Origin: Bacteroidales bacterium
Lineage (GTDB): Bacteria; Bacteroidota; Bacteroidia; Bacteroidales; Muribaculaceae
Reading direction: 5' to 3'
NCBI GenBank assembly: GCA_004552725.1
Contig: SFNM01000008.1
Coordinates: 1-35,681 of the forward strand
Length of the DNA: 35,681 nt
In this document: piece after piece, positions 7,707 through 15,824 of the stretch
Numbering within the stretch: the first letter of the stretch is position 1
Layout of the letters: every line of letters begins with the position of its first letter
Notes under the pieces: generated by a model
What the model was told of the DNA's origin: nothing
The model's database searches: none
Seen by the model: only the letters and a program-made list of their open reading frames with translations
Made by a program: the position numbers and the translations under genes

Positions 7707-7752
7707 TGTACAAAGGTACTACATTTTTCTGAATTTGTAGTAGTTTTATATA
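7707..7752 (-). promoter_or_regulatory. abiEi promoter overlapped by a palindromic operator
   Basis: Read on the minus strand, the -7 box TACCTTTG lies at 7718-7711, so transcription would start near 7704, just before the ATG at 7692. The box sits inside an imperfect inverted repeat (arms 7707-7723 and 7736-7752, 12-base loop) whose arms match the perfect palindrome at 6902-6949. The 7707-7723 arm differs from that copy at two bases inside the -7 box. Overlap of operator and promoter fits self-repression by AbiEi. No clear TTTG -33 element is visible. Confidence 0.65.
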
Positions 7753-7816
7753 GATTTCTTTAAAACGTCTCACGGAGCGGGAGGTGATTCGCACTGCAAG
7801 CCGTAGGTTTGGAGGA

Positions 7817-9433
7817 TTATTTTTTTAGGACGGTGGCGTCGAAGCCTACGCAATTGCGGTAGATGTGTATGCGGTAGAACACCACGCACACGGAGTCGTT
7901 GCTAAGGGTCATTTCTTGCACATCGAGGGGGTGGCGTTCGTTGGTCAACTGTTGCAATCTGTCGAAATGGATGGTATCGGAGAGGATGAGGGTGCTGACG
8001 GCATCATACACCTTCACTGCGCCACTTTTGTCCAAGTCGACACTGCGATTAATCAGTACCGAGCGATAGTCGCCGAGCGGCACTTCCACAAAGTCTACAT
8101 TATAATCTATCGGATATTCGAGGTCGTCTTGTCCATTTTCACTGTTGTCAGACTTGGAAGACTGAGTTTTTGATTGATACTTCTGGTCGGCAAGCCATAT
8201 TTCATCATCTTGTATCCACTTGCCGAAGGTGTCATCGGCAGCATCCTTGCCTATATCAGAGCGCAGATACAAATAGATTGAGAGCAAATCATCGTATTCA
8301 TCGCTGCCTTTGATTTTGGTGAGGGCATCGGCGTTGAGTTTTCCATTTTCGAGCACTTGTATTTGTTCGGCCACCGCATAGAAGCGTTTGAGTTGGGCGC
8401 GATAGCCGATGTCGTCAGCACTTAGGCCCGGGATATAAGTGAAGGCAACGATAAACGCCGAGGCACAAATCAGCATAAGCCGATATTTGTTCCACCGCTC
8501 CACGAACATCATAGCGATAATGCACAACATAGCCACGCCGGCCACCGCCAAATAAACGCGGCTCATAGTGAACGAATATTGGCCGATACGATACGACAAC
8601 CCCGCCCAATAGAGCACCATCAACGGCAAAGAGATGATGTGGAAATTATTGAAGAACCAGCCATACCAGCAGCGGGTATCATTTGCCAAGAGCATTTTGC
8701 CGAATATAGTGCCGATGAAGTAGATGAGCACCATTGCGGCCAATCCGCCGTCGGGCAGTTCCCATTTCGCCACGATGTTAATACCATACAGATAGAAGAT
8801 GGCGGCATACGCTATGATGGCCGGACATATTATGAAGTTGACAGCGATATCGACCACTTTCGAACGGCTATCCGGAGTGGTGTCGTCAGAGGCTTGCGCT
8901 ATCAAGAACGTCACCGGCATCACCATGTAGGCCGAAAAGTAGAATGGGATGATGAACGTATACTGCACACCGAACAAAGCGTCGACCAAGACAAGCATTA
9001 TCGACAATGCAATCATTGAAATCATTGCCAAAGCGCCGGCGATAGCGGCATAGCAGCACACGTTGATGGTGTCGACGGCAAACGCTTTGTTGTCCGTCTT
9101 GCCTCGGCTGAACAGATAAGCCACCATAATCAGCGGGAACAAGAACCAGAATTGCGGAGCGAAGAAAAATGTTGTGATGTCGACAAAGAACATGGCAATG
9201 GGCGGCACTACGGTGGCATAGTACACCCATGGCATCTTTCGTCCTGCCAGATTGTGGACGGTCAACGACAACAAAAAGGCCAATGGGAACAGCATGGAAT
9301 GTTGGTATTCAATGTCATCAGCGCTATTCCAAAGTTCCATCACCAAGTAAATGAATGATATCACTATCTCAATTGGGTAGGTTTTCACCACCGACCCGAT
9401 GCTGTGTCGCAGACCTTTCATTCGAGAGTTCAT
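7817..9433 (-). CDS. DUF4153 integral membrane protein
   Basis: This 538-residue protein fits the DUF4153 family of Bacteroidota membrane proteins, whose function is unknown. Residues 20-350 contain ten or more hydrophobic segments (for example FIYLVMELW, MIALSIMLVLVDALFG, LAVAGVAMLCIIAMMFV). The C-terminal 180 residues are soluble, acidic and rich in Asp/Ser. The gene stands alone on the minus strand between the abiEi locus and the divergent methyltransferase. I see no clear TAnnTTTG box upstream of its ATG. Confidence 0.8.
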   Translation of the reverse strand: MNSRMKGLRHSIGSVVKTYPIEIVISFIYLVMELWNSADDIEYQHSMLFPLAFLLSLTVHNLAGRKMPWVYYATVVPPIAMFFVDITTFFFAPQFWFLFPLIMVAYLFSRGKTDNKAFAVDTINVCCYAAIAGALAMISMIALSIMLVLVDALFGVQYTFIIPFYFSAYMVMPVTFLIAQASDDTTPDSRSKVVDIAVNFIICPAIIAYAAIFYLYGINIVAKWELPDGGLAAMVLIYFIGTIFGKMLLANDTRCWYGWFFNNFHIISLPLMVLYWAGLSYRIGQYSFTMSRVYLAVAGVAMLCIIAMMFVERWNKYRLMLICASAFIVAFTYIPGLSADDIGYRAQLKRFYAVAEQIQVLENGKLNADALTKIKGSDEYDDLLSIYLYLRSDIGKDAADDTFGKWIQDDEIWLADQKYQSKTQSSKSDNSENGQDDLEYPIDYNVDFVEVPLGDYRSVLINRSVDLDKSGAVKVYDAVSTLILSDTIHFDRLQQLTNERHPLDVQEMTLSNDSVCVVFYRIHIYRNCVGFDATVLKK

Positions 9434-9584
9434 AATGCCGTGTATTTGATGTGTCTTTCCTATACAACGCTAAATTCCTACCCTTTAGTATCTTATATCA
9501 ACAAAAAAGAAACACGAATGTAGCCAATTATATTTGCCATATACTTTTTTACGTAAGTATTAACTATATTTCCAAGAAATTTTG

Positions 9585-9592
9585 TAAATTTG
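9585..9592 (+). promoter_or_regulatory. Candidate -7 box for the methyltransferase-nuclease pair
   Basis: TAAATTTG matches TAnnTTTG and lies 49 bases before the ATG at 9642 in the AT-rich divergent gap 9434-9641. No TTTG is present 19-21 bases upstream, so the promoter call rests on the -7 box only. The rest of this gap holds no gene. Confidence 0.45.
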
Positions 9593-9641
9593 TCAATGAC
9601 TATAGCCCAACCACATAAACGGCATAATTAGAACGCGATAT

Positions 9642-10766
9642 ATGGCAAACGAATCATTATCGGCAGCAAAGGCGGCCAAAAACGACGAATTTTACACTCA
9701 GTATTACGATATTGAGCGCGAAATCAATGCTTATTTGGAATATGACCCGGACGTGTTTCGCGGCAAAACGGTGCTGCTACCATGCGACGACCCCGAGTGG
9801 AGCAATTTCACCCTGTATTTTGCGCAACATTTCCAGACGTTGGGGCTCAAGAAGCTGATTTCCACCTCCTTTGCGCCCGATAGCAAGCGGTTCAAGACAC
9901 CCTACCAGCCGTCGCTGTTCGAGCAGGACGCGCCGCAGTTTGACCCCTCGAAAACCTGCATCAAGGGCAAGATTTTCGAGCTGGATCACGACATCGACGG
10001 CGACGGCCGCATCGACTTCCACGACCTCGAGTGGCACTACCTTGAGGGTGATGGCGACTTCCGCAGCCGCGAGGTGACAGCGCTACGCGACGAGGCCGAC
10101 ATCATCGTCACTAACCCGCCCTTCTCCCTCTTCCGCGAGTTCCTCGCCTGGATAATGGCCGCGGATAAGAAGTGCTTGATTTTAGGCAATATGAACGCCA
10201 TTACCTATAAGGAAGTGTTTCCGCTTATAATGAAGAATGAATTATGGATTGGTCCTTCAATTTCAAGTGGTGACAGAGAATTTGGCATACCTGATGAATA
10301 TCCTATTACCGCAGCCGGTTGGCGCATAGATGAAAATGGGAAAAAATTTATTCGCGTAAAAGGTGTAAGATGGTTTACCAACCTTGAGCATGGGCGGCGA
10401 CACCAGCCGTTATCGCTGATGACGATGGAGGAAAACATCATGTACTCCAAGCACAAGGAGGTACGCGGCAAGGGATATGCACACTACGACAACTACGATG
10501 CCATCGAAGTACCTTTCACCGACGCTATCCCTTCCGACTACGAAGGTGTAATGGGCGTTCCCATCACCTTCCTCGACAAATACTGCCCCGAGCAATTCGA
10601 AATCTTAGGAATAACTGATAGAGGAAATGAGTGGAATATAAAGGTAAAAGAATATACTATTTTAGATTCTCCTAATTTTGCTGATTTGAATCGTCGAGGT
10701 GCAATATTAAGCAACGGCACACTAATTTCAACTTATGCTCGATTATTAATTAGAAGTTTGATGTAA
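9642..10766 (+). CDS. EcoRI-type adenine-specific DNA methyltransferase
   Basis: The 374-residue protein resembles the M.EcoRI group, which transfers a methyl group from S-adenosylmethionine to N6 of adenine. The start (SAAKAAKNDEFYTQYYDIE) is typical of the group. PCDDPEWSNF at 47-56 is the likely cofactor region, and EADIIVTNPPFSLFREF contains the catalytic NPPF at 158-161. Residues 117-128 (DIDGDGRIDFHD) form a near-perfect EF-hand calcium loop. The gene is a composition mosaic: about 10180-10390 and 10610-10766 are clearly AT-rich, while the parts between use GC-rich codons like the neighbours. This suggests replacement of internal and C-terminal segments. A DUF262-HNH gene starts 6 bases after the stop. 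The target sequence is unknown. Confidence 0.9.
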   Translation: MANESLSAAKAAKNDEFYTQYYDIEREINAYLEYDPDVFRGKTVLLPCDDPEWSNFTLYFAQHFQTLGLKKLISTSFAPDSKRFKTPYQPSLFEQDAPQFDPSKTCIKGKIFELDHDIDGDGRIDFHDLEWHYLEGDGDFRSREVTALRDEADIIVTNPPFSLFREFLAWIMAADKKCLILGNMNAITYKEVFPLIMKNELWIGPSISSGDREFGIPDEYPITAAGWRIDENGKKFIRVKGVRWFTNLEHGRRHQPLSLMTMEENIMYSKHKEVRGKGYAHYDNYDAIEVPFTDAIPSDYEGVMGVPITFLDKYCPEQFEILGITDRGNEWNIKVKEYTILDSPNFADLNRRGAILSNGTLISTYARLLIRSLM

Positions 10767-10772
10767 TTTACT

Positions 10773-11936
10773 ATGAAAACTCAGCTACATACAGAGTGGA
10801 CCATCGCTGATATTTGCGACGGGTTCGTATATAATGAATTGGAAGCCAAAGGTTTGTTCGGTATGGGCGGCCGCCTCACCATCCAACCCGAATACCAGCG
10901 CAATTATATCTATGCCGACGGCAAAAAGGACGTGGCCGTGATTGATTCCGTCCTCAAAGGTTATCCCCTCGGCCTGATTTATTTCAACCGCACTGCCGAC
11001 GGCCGCTTCGAAGTGCTCGACGGTCAGCAACGAATCACATCCTTGGGCCGTTTCTTCAACGGAAAACTCGGCATCAAGGACGCCAACGGCCTGCCGCAGA
11101 GTATCGGCTCGTTGCCCAAAGAACTACGCGAGAAATTCCTCTCCTCACCGTTGCTCATCTACGAATGCGAAGGCACCGAACAGGAAATCAAAGAATGGTT
11201 CCGAACCATCAACATTGCCGGCGTGCCGCTCAACCACCAAGAGCTGCTCAATGCCGTGTACTCCGGGCCGTTCGTCACCAAAGCCAAGGAGGTGTTCAGC
11301 AACTCCCAAAGCGCCAAGGTGCAGATGTGGAGCGCCTACGTGGCCGGCGCCGTCAACCGCCAAGACTTCCTCGCCACCGCCCTCGACTGGGTGAGCCGCG
11401 GCAACGCCGAAGACTACCTGCGCACGCACCGCTTCAGCGCCGACATCACCGAATTGGTCAACTACTTCAACAGCGTCATCGACTGGGTGCACGCCGTGTT
11501 CCCCTTGGTGGAAAACGAGATGCGCGGCCTTAAATGGGGCGAACTGTACGAAAAATACCACACCACACCCTACAACCCGGCGCACATGAAGGAGCGCGTG
11601 GCCCAACTCTATGCCGACCCATACGTGAAGAACCGCAAAGGCGTGTTTGAATTCCTATTGGGCGGCGAAACCGACACCAAGTTGCTCGACATTCGCATCT
11701 TCGACGAAGCCACCAAACGCGCCGTCTACGCCCGCCAAACCGCCGACGCCAAGGCCAAAGGCACTTCCAATTGCCCCTACTGCGCCATCGGACACGACGC
11801 ATCCGCCTCCAAAATCTGGAAGCAGACCGAAATGGACGCCGACCACGTCACCGCCTGGAGCCGCGGCGGCGCCACCACCATCGACAACTGCCAAATGCTC
11901 TGCAAGCACCACAACCGCTCCAAAGGCAACAGTTAA
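10773..11936 (+). CDS. DUF262 protein with C-terminal HNH nuclease domain
   Basis: This protein has 387 residues. The N-terminal half is a DUF262 (ParB/GmrSD-like) domain with QPEYQRNY at 38-45 and [10 protein letters not shown] at 82-91; such domains bind or hydrolyse nucleotides and can sense modified DNA. The C-terminus (334-387) is an HNH endonuclease with CPYC at 334-337, [12 protein letters not shown] (His358 catalytic) and [14 protein letters not shown], whose paired cysteines suit a structural zinc. The position 6 bases after the methyltransferase points to a restriction or defence partner. Related DUF262-nuclease proteins (GmrSD, SspE, BrxU) are antiphage enzymes, mostly with the DUF1524 type of HNH rather than this one. 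Whether it cuts unmodified or modified DNA cannot be told from sequence. Confidence 0.87.
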   Translation: MKTQLHTEWTIADICDGFVYNELEAKGLFGMGGRLTIQPEYQRNYIYADGKKDVAVIDSVLKGYPLGLIYFNRTADGRFEVLDGQQRITSLGRFFNGKLGIKDANGLPQSIGSLPKELREKFLSSPLLIYECEGTEQEIKEWFRTINIAGVPLNHQELLNAVYSGPFVTKAKEVFSNSQSAKVQMWSAYVAGAVNRQDFLATALDWVSRGNAEDYLRTHRFSADITELVNYFNSVIDWVHAVFPLVENEMRGLKWGELYEKYHTTPYNPAHMKERVAQLYADPYVKNRKGVFEFLLGGETDTKLLDIRIFDEATKRAVYARQTADAKAKGTSNCPYCAIGHDASASKIWKQTEMDADHVTAWSRGGATTIDNCQMLCKHHNRSKGNS

Positions 11937-12127
11937 CTTCACACCAAGGACTGCACCTTGTAGTAGAAAGTGTGTCAAAAGCCCTGCGCGGTCGAACGTG
12001 TATGCAAAAAAACCAGGAGGACAGGATAAAAGGATCATAGTCAGATGATTACCGGTAGTGCCGCGGCAAGCCGCGGCACTACAAGTGGCTGATTGCCCGT
12101 TCTACCATATAACAAAACTGTATTTTG
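11937..12127. other. Gene-free spacer with one hairpin
   Basis: No gene is supported between the HNH stop and the palindromic element. The only clear structure is the perfect hairpin at 12055-12082; no T-run follows it. Confidence 0.6.
12055..12082. repeat. Perfect 13-bp GC-rich hairpin
   Basis: GTAGTGCCGCGGC (12055-12067) is followed by AA and its exact complement (12070-12082). It shares the CCGCGG core with the larger palindromic element starting 46 bases downstream, so it may be a satellite of that element or a terminator for the HNH gene. Confidence 0.75.
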
Positions 12128-12445
12128 TTGATTATCAAAGGTTAAGCAAGTTGCCGCGGAGCGGTTTTAATGCGCCGGAGGTGCTATATTTTCGTTAGCC
12201 CCCGGGTGCTACCGCGGAGCGGGTTGCTCCCGGGGGTGTGGTCGTGCATGATTTACGTTCCCGGGAGGGGATCTCTCGCAGGCGTGTCGCCGCCGGACGC
12301 AGATCCCCTCCGGGGAACGGGTGGTGGGGGGCATCGACCGTGGGTAGGAACCACTCCGTGGTACCAACCCACGGCTAACGAAGATATAGCGCCTCCGGCG
12401 CATCAAAGCCGCTCCGCGGCAACATGTTAAGCCCCTAATAATCAA
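12128..12445. repeat. Nested-palindrome element of about 320 bp (possible MITE-like or structured RNA)
   Basis: The core arms 12150-12200 and 12373-12423 are inverted copies over 51 bases with 4 differences. Weaker similarity continues outward to 12128 and 12445, ending in TTGATTAT/ATAATCAA. The 172 bases between the core arms hold three more hairpins: 12199-12206 with 12229-12236 (8 bp), 12257-12274 with 12301-12318 (18 bp, one mismatch) and 12338-12345 with 12367-12374 (8 bp). The motif CCGCGGAGCGG occurs in both arms and inside. Open frames on both strands begin with the same MRRR-YIFVS reading only because the arms are symmetric. I see no transposase. Confidence 0.8.
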
Positions 12446-12523
12446 GAGAATGTGGGTATACTATATGATAGTACAGGACTTAACTTGTTAGTATTCTATT
12501 GATTGTGTGTAGCCTCGGCATAT

Positions 12524-12572
12524 AAACAACACGGCCCCACATGGGCAAAGCCAATGTGGGGTCGTGTTGTTT
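12524..12572 (-). terminator. Strong hairpin terminator after the M49 peptidase gene
   Basis: Arms of 19 bases (12524-12542 and 12554-12572) match except for one G-U position, with an inner GGC-AAA-GCC stem. It begins 11 bases after the peptidase stop on the minus strand and is followed there by TTTATATG. It could also end plus-strand transcription coming from the accessory region. Confidence 0.75.
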
Positions 12573-12583
12573 AAGGGAGATTA

Positions 12584-14590
12584 TTACTTGGTAAGAGGGG
12601 AGTAGTCGCGGCTGTAGCGGAATTGTTGTTGGAGGAAGTCTTCGGTGAATGAGATTGTTACGTCGGTGATGTTGCCTTGGGCATCGTAAACGGGGGTGTA
12701 GACGGGGTTGACGAAGCCTTTGTAGGGCGCGATGTTGAGGGAAGCGTAACGACGGAGGACTTCTTTGTGGAGTTTTTGGTCAACGCGCACAGCGTATGTT
12801 TCTACCATGTTGGCAGCGGCTTGGTAGTCGCCTGTGGAGCGGATGCGCTGGATTTCGGCGAGGAGTTGACCGAAGAGGCCGCGTAGAGCCTCGTAGTCGT
12901 TGATGCGGATGTATGTTTTGCCGGAGCGACGCACGAGTTCGATTACTTTGTCTTTTTTGCCGTGTTCATAGCACCAAGCGGCGATGAGTTGGCGGTTGCG
13001 CATGTGAGATTCTTCTACGTTTTTGCCGGGTTCGATGCGCACGAGTTGGGTCATCAGGCCGTTGAGGATATATTTATAGTATTCGGCTTTGTAAGCGTCG
13101 GGATTGTCGAGCAGGCCGAGTTGGAGCATCATTGGGTCGGCGAGGTAGTAGAGGGCGAAGAGGTCGGCACGTGCTTCTTCGATGGTTGAGCCGTGTGCTT
13201 TGAGGGCGTTGTCGTCGACGCCGGGGAGTAGGATGCCGGAGCCGTGGCCAAGACATTCGTGGAGGTCGGTGTGGAGGTTATCGGTGATATATAGGTACTT
13301 GTCCATGAGGTCGGAAGTGGCTTGGTCGATAACGAACTCTTGGTTGAAACCGTTGCCGACGGCAGCCTCAGCGTAAGCGAGGGTGAGGTTGGCGATGGTG
13401 ACGGATTTAGAGCCATGAGCGGCGCGAATCCACAGCGAGTTGGGGAGGTTGATGCCGATGGGCGATGAGGGATAAGAGTCGCCGGCGAGAATGGCGGCAT
13501 TGATTACCTTGGCGCTGACGCCGCGCACGTGGGGTTTGCGGAATTTGGGGTCGACGGGCGAGTGGTCCTCAAACCATTGAGCGCTATCGGAGAGGACTTC
13601 GGTGCGATGGCTGGCTTCGATGTCCTTGTAGTTGACGATTGATTCCCAGTTGCCAATCATGCCGAGGGGGTCGCCGTAGGTCTCGATGAATGAGTTGATG
13701 AAGTCGACGCGCGAGTCGGTTTGCTCGGTCCATTTAATCCAATAGTCGTCGGAGATGCGGAGGTCGGCGGTAGTGTACACGTCGATAAGGCGGGCGATAA
13801 CGAGGCGCTGAGCGTCGCTTTCGGCGTAGGCTTGTGCCAGAGTGAGGTTGTCGATGATGTGACGAATGGCTTCAGAGTAGAGGCCGCCGAGTCGATAAGG
13901 CTGCTCTACCACTTTGCCGTCTTGGAGAGCCATGCGCGAGTAGTAGCCGTACATCACGGGCGAAGCATCGTTGGGGTCTTTGATGCCGGCCCAGTAGGCT
14001 TCGACTTGCTCTTGTGTGAGACCATCGGCATAGAGGTTGTTGGCCGAGGTAGCGATGAGGTCGTCGCCTTCGGTTTGATTTACGCCTTTGGCGTCGACAG
14101 TGGGGTCGAAAATCACGGTGAGGAGTTCATCTTGGATGGCAGTCCACGGACCTTGCGGAGCGGCAGCCAATTGCGCGGCGAGCCATTCAGAAGAAAACTC
14201 GGGAATGAATTTGTCGGTGGAATAGTGGTGATGGATGCCGTTGGCAAATTCCACTTGTTTCACATATTTTTCGAAGGCGAGCCACTGGGTGTCGCTGAGG
14301 CTGCCGTCGTAATACTGATATACAGTCTCAAGCATTTGGCGCAGCACGAGGTTGTGTTTGTAGTGTTGATCCCAGAGAATGTCGCGCCCCCAAAGAGCGG
14401 CTTCGCTTAGATAGTAAACGAGGCGTTTTTGGTTGAGAGTTAGAGAGTTGAAGTCGGGAACTTTGTAGCGGAGAACTTCGATGTCGGCGAAGCGGTCGAC
14501 GTGGTAGTTGAAATCGGATTGAGCCATGGCGGATGGGGCAGCGGCGGCGCATAGCGCGGCGGAAATGACTGCGGTTTTAAACAGGTTCAT
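12584..14590 (-). CDS. Secreted M49 family metallopeptidase (dipeptidyl peptidase III)
   Basis: The 668-residue protein starts with a signal peptide (FKTAVISAALCAAAAPSAMA, cleavage near AMA-Q). The zinc motif HECLGH lies at 444-449 and the second metal-ligand motif EEARAD at 471-476, the signature pair of M49 peptidases. Bacteroides dipeptidyl peptidase III also uses HECLGH rather than the eukaryotic HELLGH. These enzymes remove dipeptides from the N-terminus of short peptides. Export suggests a periplasmic or envelope role in peptide use. The family has sometimes been annotated as dihydrofolate reductase in Bacteroidota; nothing here supports that. It is the last gene of a minus-strand run, 33 bases after the rRNA methyltransferase. 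Confidence 0.92.
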   Translation of the reverse strand: MNLFKTAVISAALCAAAAPSAMAQSDFNYHVDRFADIEVLRYKVPDFNSLTLNQKRLVYYLSEAALWGRDILWDQHYKHNLVLRQMLETVYQYYDGSLSDTQWLAFEKYVKQVEFANGIHHHYSTDKFIPEFSSEWLAAQLAAAPQGPWTAIQDELLTVIFDPTVDAKGVNQTEGDDLIATSANNLYADGLTQEQVEAYWAGIKDPNDASPVMYGYYSRMALQDGKVVEQPYRLGGLYSEAIRHIIDNLTLAQAYAESDAQRLVIARLIDVYTTADLRISDDYWIKWTEQTDSRVDFINSFIETYGDPLGMIGNWESIVNYKDIEASHRTEVLSDSAQWFEDHSPVDPKFRKPHVRGVSAKVINAAILAGDSYPSSPIGINLPNSLWIRAAHGSKSVTIANLTLAYAEAAVGNGFNQEFVIDQATSDLMDKYLYITDNLHTDLHECLGHGSGILLPGVDDNALKAHGSTIEEARADLFALYYLADPMMLQLGLLDNPDAYKAEYYKYILNGLMTQLVRIEPGKNVEESHMRNRQLIAAWCYEHGKKDKVIELVRRSGKTYIRINDYEALRGLFGQLLAEIQRIRSTGDYQAAANMVETYAVRVDQKLHKEVLRRYASLNIAPYKGFVNPVYTPVYDAQGNITDVTISFTEDFLQQQFRYSRDYSPLTK

Positions 14591-14623
14591 CGGATAGTGG
14601 TTTTATGGTTCGTGTCAGGTAGT

Positions 14624-15820
14624 TTATTCAACGTATAAGATCAGGCCCTTGAGGTATTCGCCTTCGGGGTGGTAGATGTTGATGGGGTGGTCGGCAGGCT
14701 GTGTGAGTTGATGGAGTATGCGCACTCGGCGGCCGGTTTGAGCGGCGGCGGAGAACACGGCCAGACGGAAGTCGCGTCGGTCGACAGCCTGCGAGCAGGA
14801 GAATGTGAAGAGGATGCCACCGGGGGCAATGCGGCGCAAACCGGCGGCGTTGAGTTTTTGGTAGCCGCGGAGTGCGTTGCGCAAGGCATCGCGATGTTTA
14901 GCGAAAGCGGGCGGGTCGAGCACCATAAGGTCGTAGGCGTTATCGCCCACAGAGTCGAGGTATTTGAAAGCGTCTTCGGCGTAAGCGTGGTGGCGAGGGT
15001 CGTCGCCGAAATTGAGGCGTATGTTGGCTTCGGTGAGGGCAACGGCCTTAGCGGATGAGTCGACGGAGTCGACTTGAGTGGCACCGCCGCGCATGGCGTA
15101 GACGGAGAAGCCGCCGGTGTAGCAGAACATATTGAGGACTCGACGGCCACGGCTATATTGTTCGAGAAGCGCACGGTTGTCGCGTTGGTCCACGAAGAAA
15201 CCGGTTTTTTGGCCGCGGAGCCAGTCGATATTGAATTTGAGGCCGTTTTCGATAGCGATATTAGTGTCGCTATGGCCGATTAGATAGTCGTTGACGGGAT
15301 CGAGGCGAGCCTTGTAGGGGAGGGTTGTCTCCGACTTGTAGTAGACGTTGACTACGCCTAAATCGGGGAGGCGGGTGAGGGCTTCGGCAATGATTTGGCG
15401 GGCGAAGTGCATGCCGGGCGAGTGGGCTTGCACCACAGCGGTGTCGCCATAGATATCAACCACTAAACCGGGGAGGAAGTCGCCCTCGCCGTGGACGAGT
15501 CGGAAGGCGGTGTTGTCGTCGCGGCGCAGGCGCAAGGCTTTGCGCAATGTCCAGGCTTGCAACAGGGCTTGATAGTAGAAGTCGGCATCGATGATACGGT
15601 CGCTGAATGATAGGATGCGCACGGCGATGGAGCCGATTTGGAAGTGGCCGACACCCATGACGCGACCATCGGCCGCGAGCACTCGCACCACTTGACCTTC
15701 TTCCACATCGGTGGGCATGGCGGTGAGAGCGCCGGAGAATACCCAAGGGTGGAAGCGCTCCAGCGAGGCTTCTTTGCCGCGACGGAGGCGCAAATCGGGA
15801 TATTGAGATGTGGTTTGCAT
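14624..15820 (-). CDS. rlmI: RlmI-like 23S rRNA (cytosine-C5) methyltransferase
   Basis: The protein has 398 residues. An N-terminal PUA domain (about 8-80) contains HPWVFSGAL and VRVLAADGRVMGVGHF. The methyltransferase domain shows QKTGFFVDQRDNR (204-216), VLNMFCYTGGFSVYA (cofactor site, 228-242), VLDPPAFAKHRDAL (300-313) and FTFSCSQAV with the likely catalytic Cys342. This is the pattern of the RlmI/YccW group, which methylates C1962 of 23S rRNA in E. coli; the same target here is inference from family. It starts 4 bases after the rseP stop on the minus strand, so it is probably co-transcribed with rseP and dxr. Confidence 0.9.
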   Translation of the reverse strand: MQTTSQYPDLRLRRGKEASLERFHPWVFSGALTAMPTDVEEGQVVRVLAADGRVMGVGHFQIGSIAVRILSFSDRIIDADFYYQALLQAWTLRKALRLRRDDNTAFRLVHGEGDFLPGLVVDIYGDTAVVQAHSPGMHFARQIIAEALTRLPDLGVVNVYYKSETTLPYKARLDPVNDYLIGHSDTNIAIENGLKFNIDWLRGQKTGFFVDQRDNRALLEQYSRGRRVLNMFCYTGGFSVYAMRGGATQVDSVDSSAKAVALTEANIRLNFGDDPRHHAYAEDAFKYLDSVGDNAYDLMVLDPPAFAKHRDALRNALRGYQKLNAAGLRRIAPGGILFTFSCSQAVDRRDFRLAVFSAAAQTGRRVRILHQLTQPADHPINIYHPEGEYLKGLILYVE

Positions 15821-15824
15821 ATAT

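Noticed and set aside
7693..7794. N-terminal extension of the AbiEi-like protein from the ATG at 7794
   Set aside because: It would run through the palindromic operator and the TACCTTTG box; the ATG at 7692 gives the normal family length.
12170..12445. Open frames on both strands (12170-12430 plus, 12209-12445 minus) starting MRRR-YIFVS
   Set aside because: Both readings arise from the inverted arms of the same palindrome, are Arg/Pro-rich without domain features, and show no promoter.
12584..14590. Annotation of the M49 gene as dihydrofolate reductase
   Set aside because: HECLGH and EEARAD plus a signal peptide define an M49 peptidase; no reductase motif is present.
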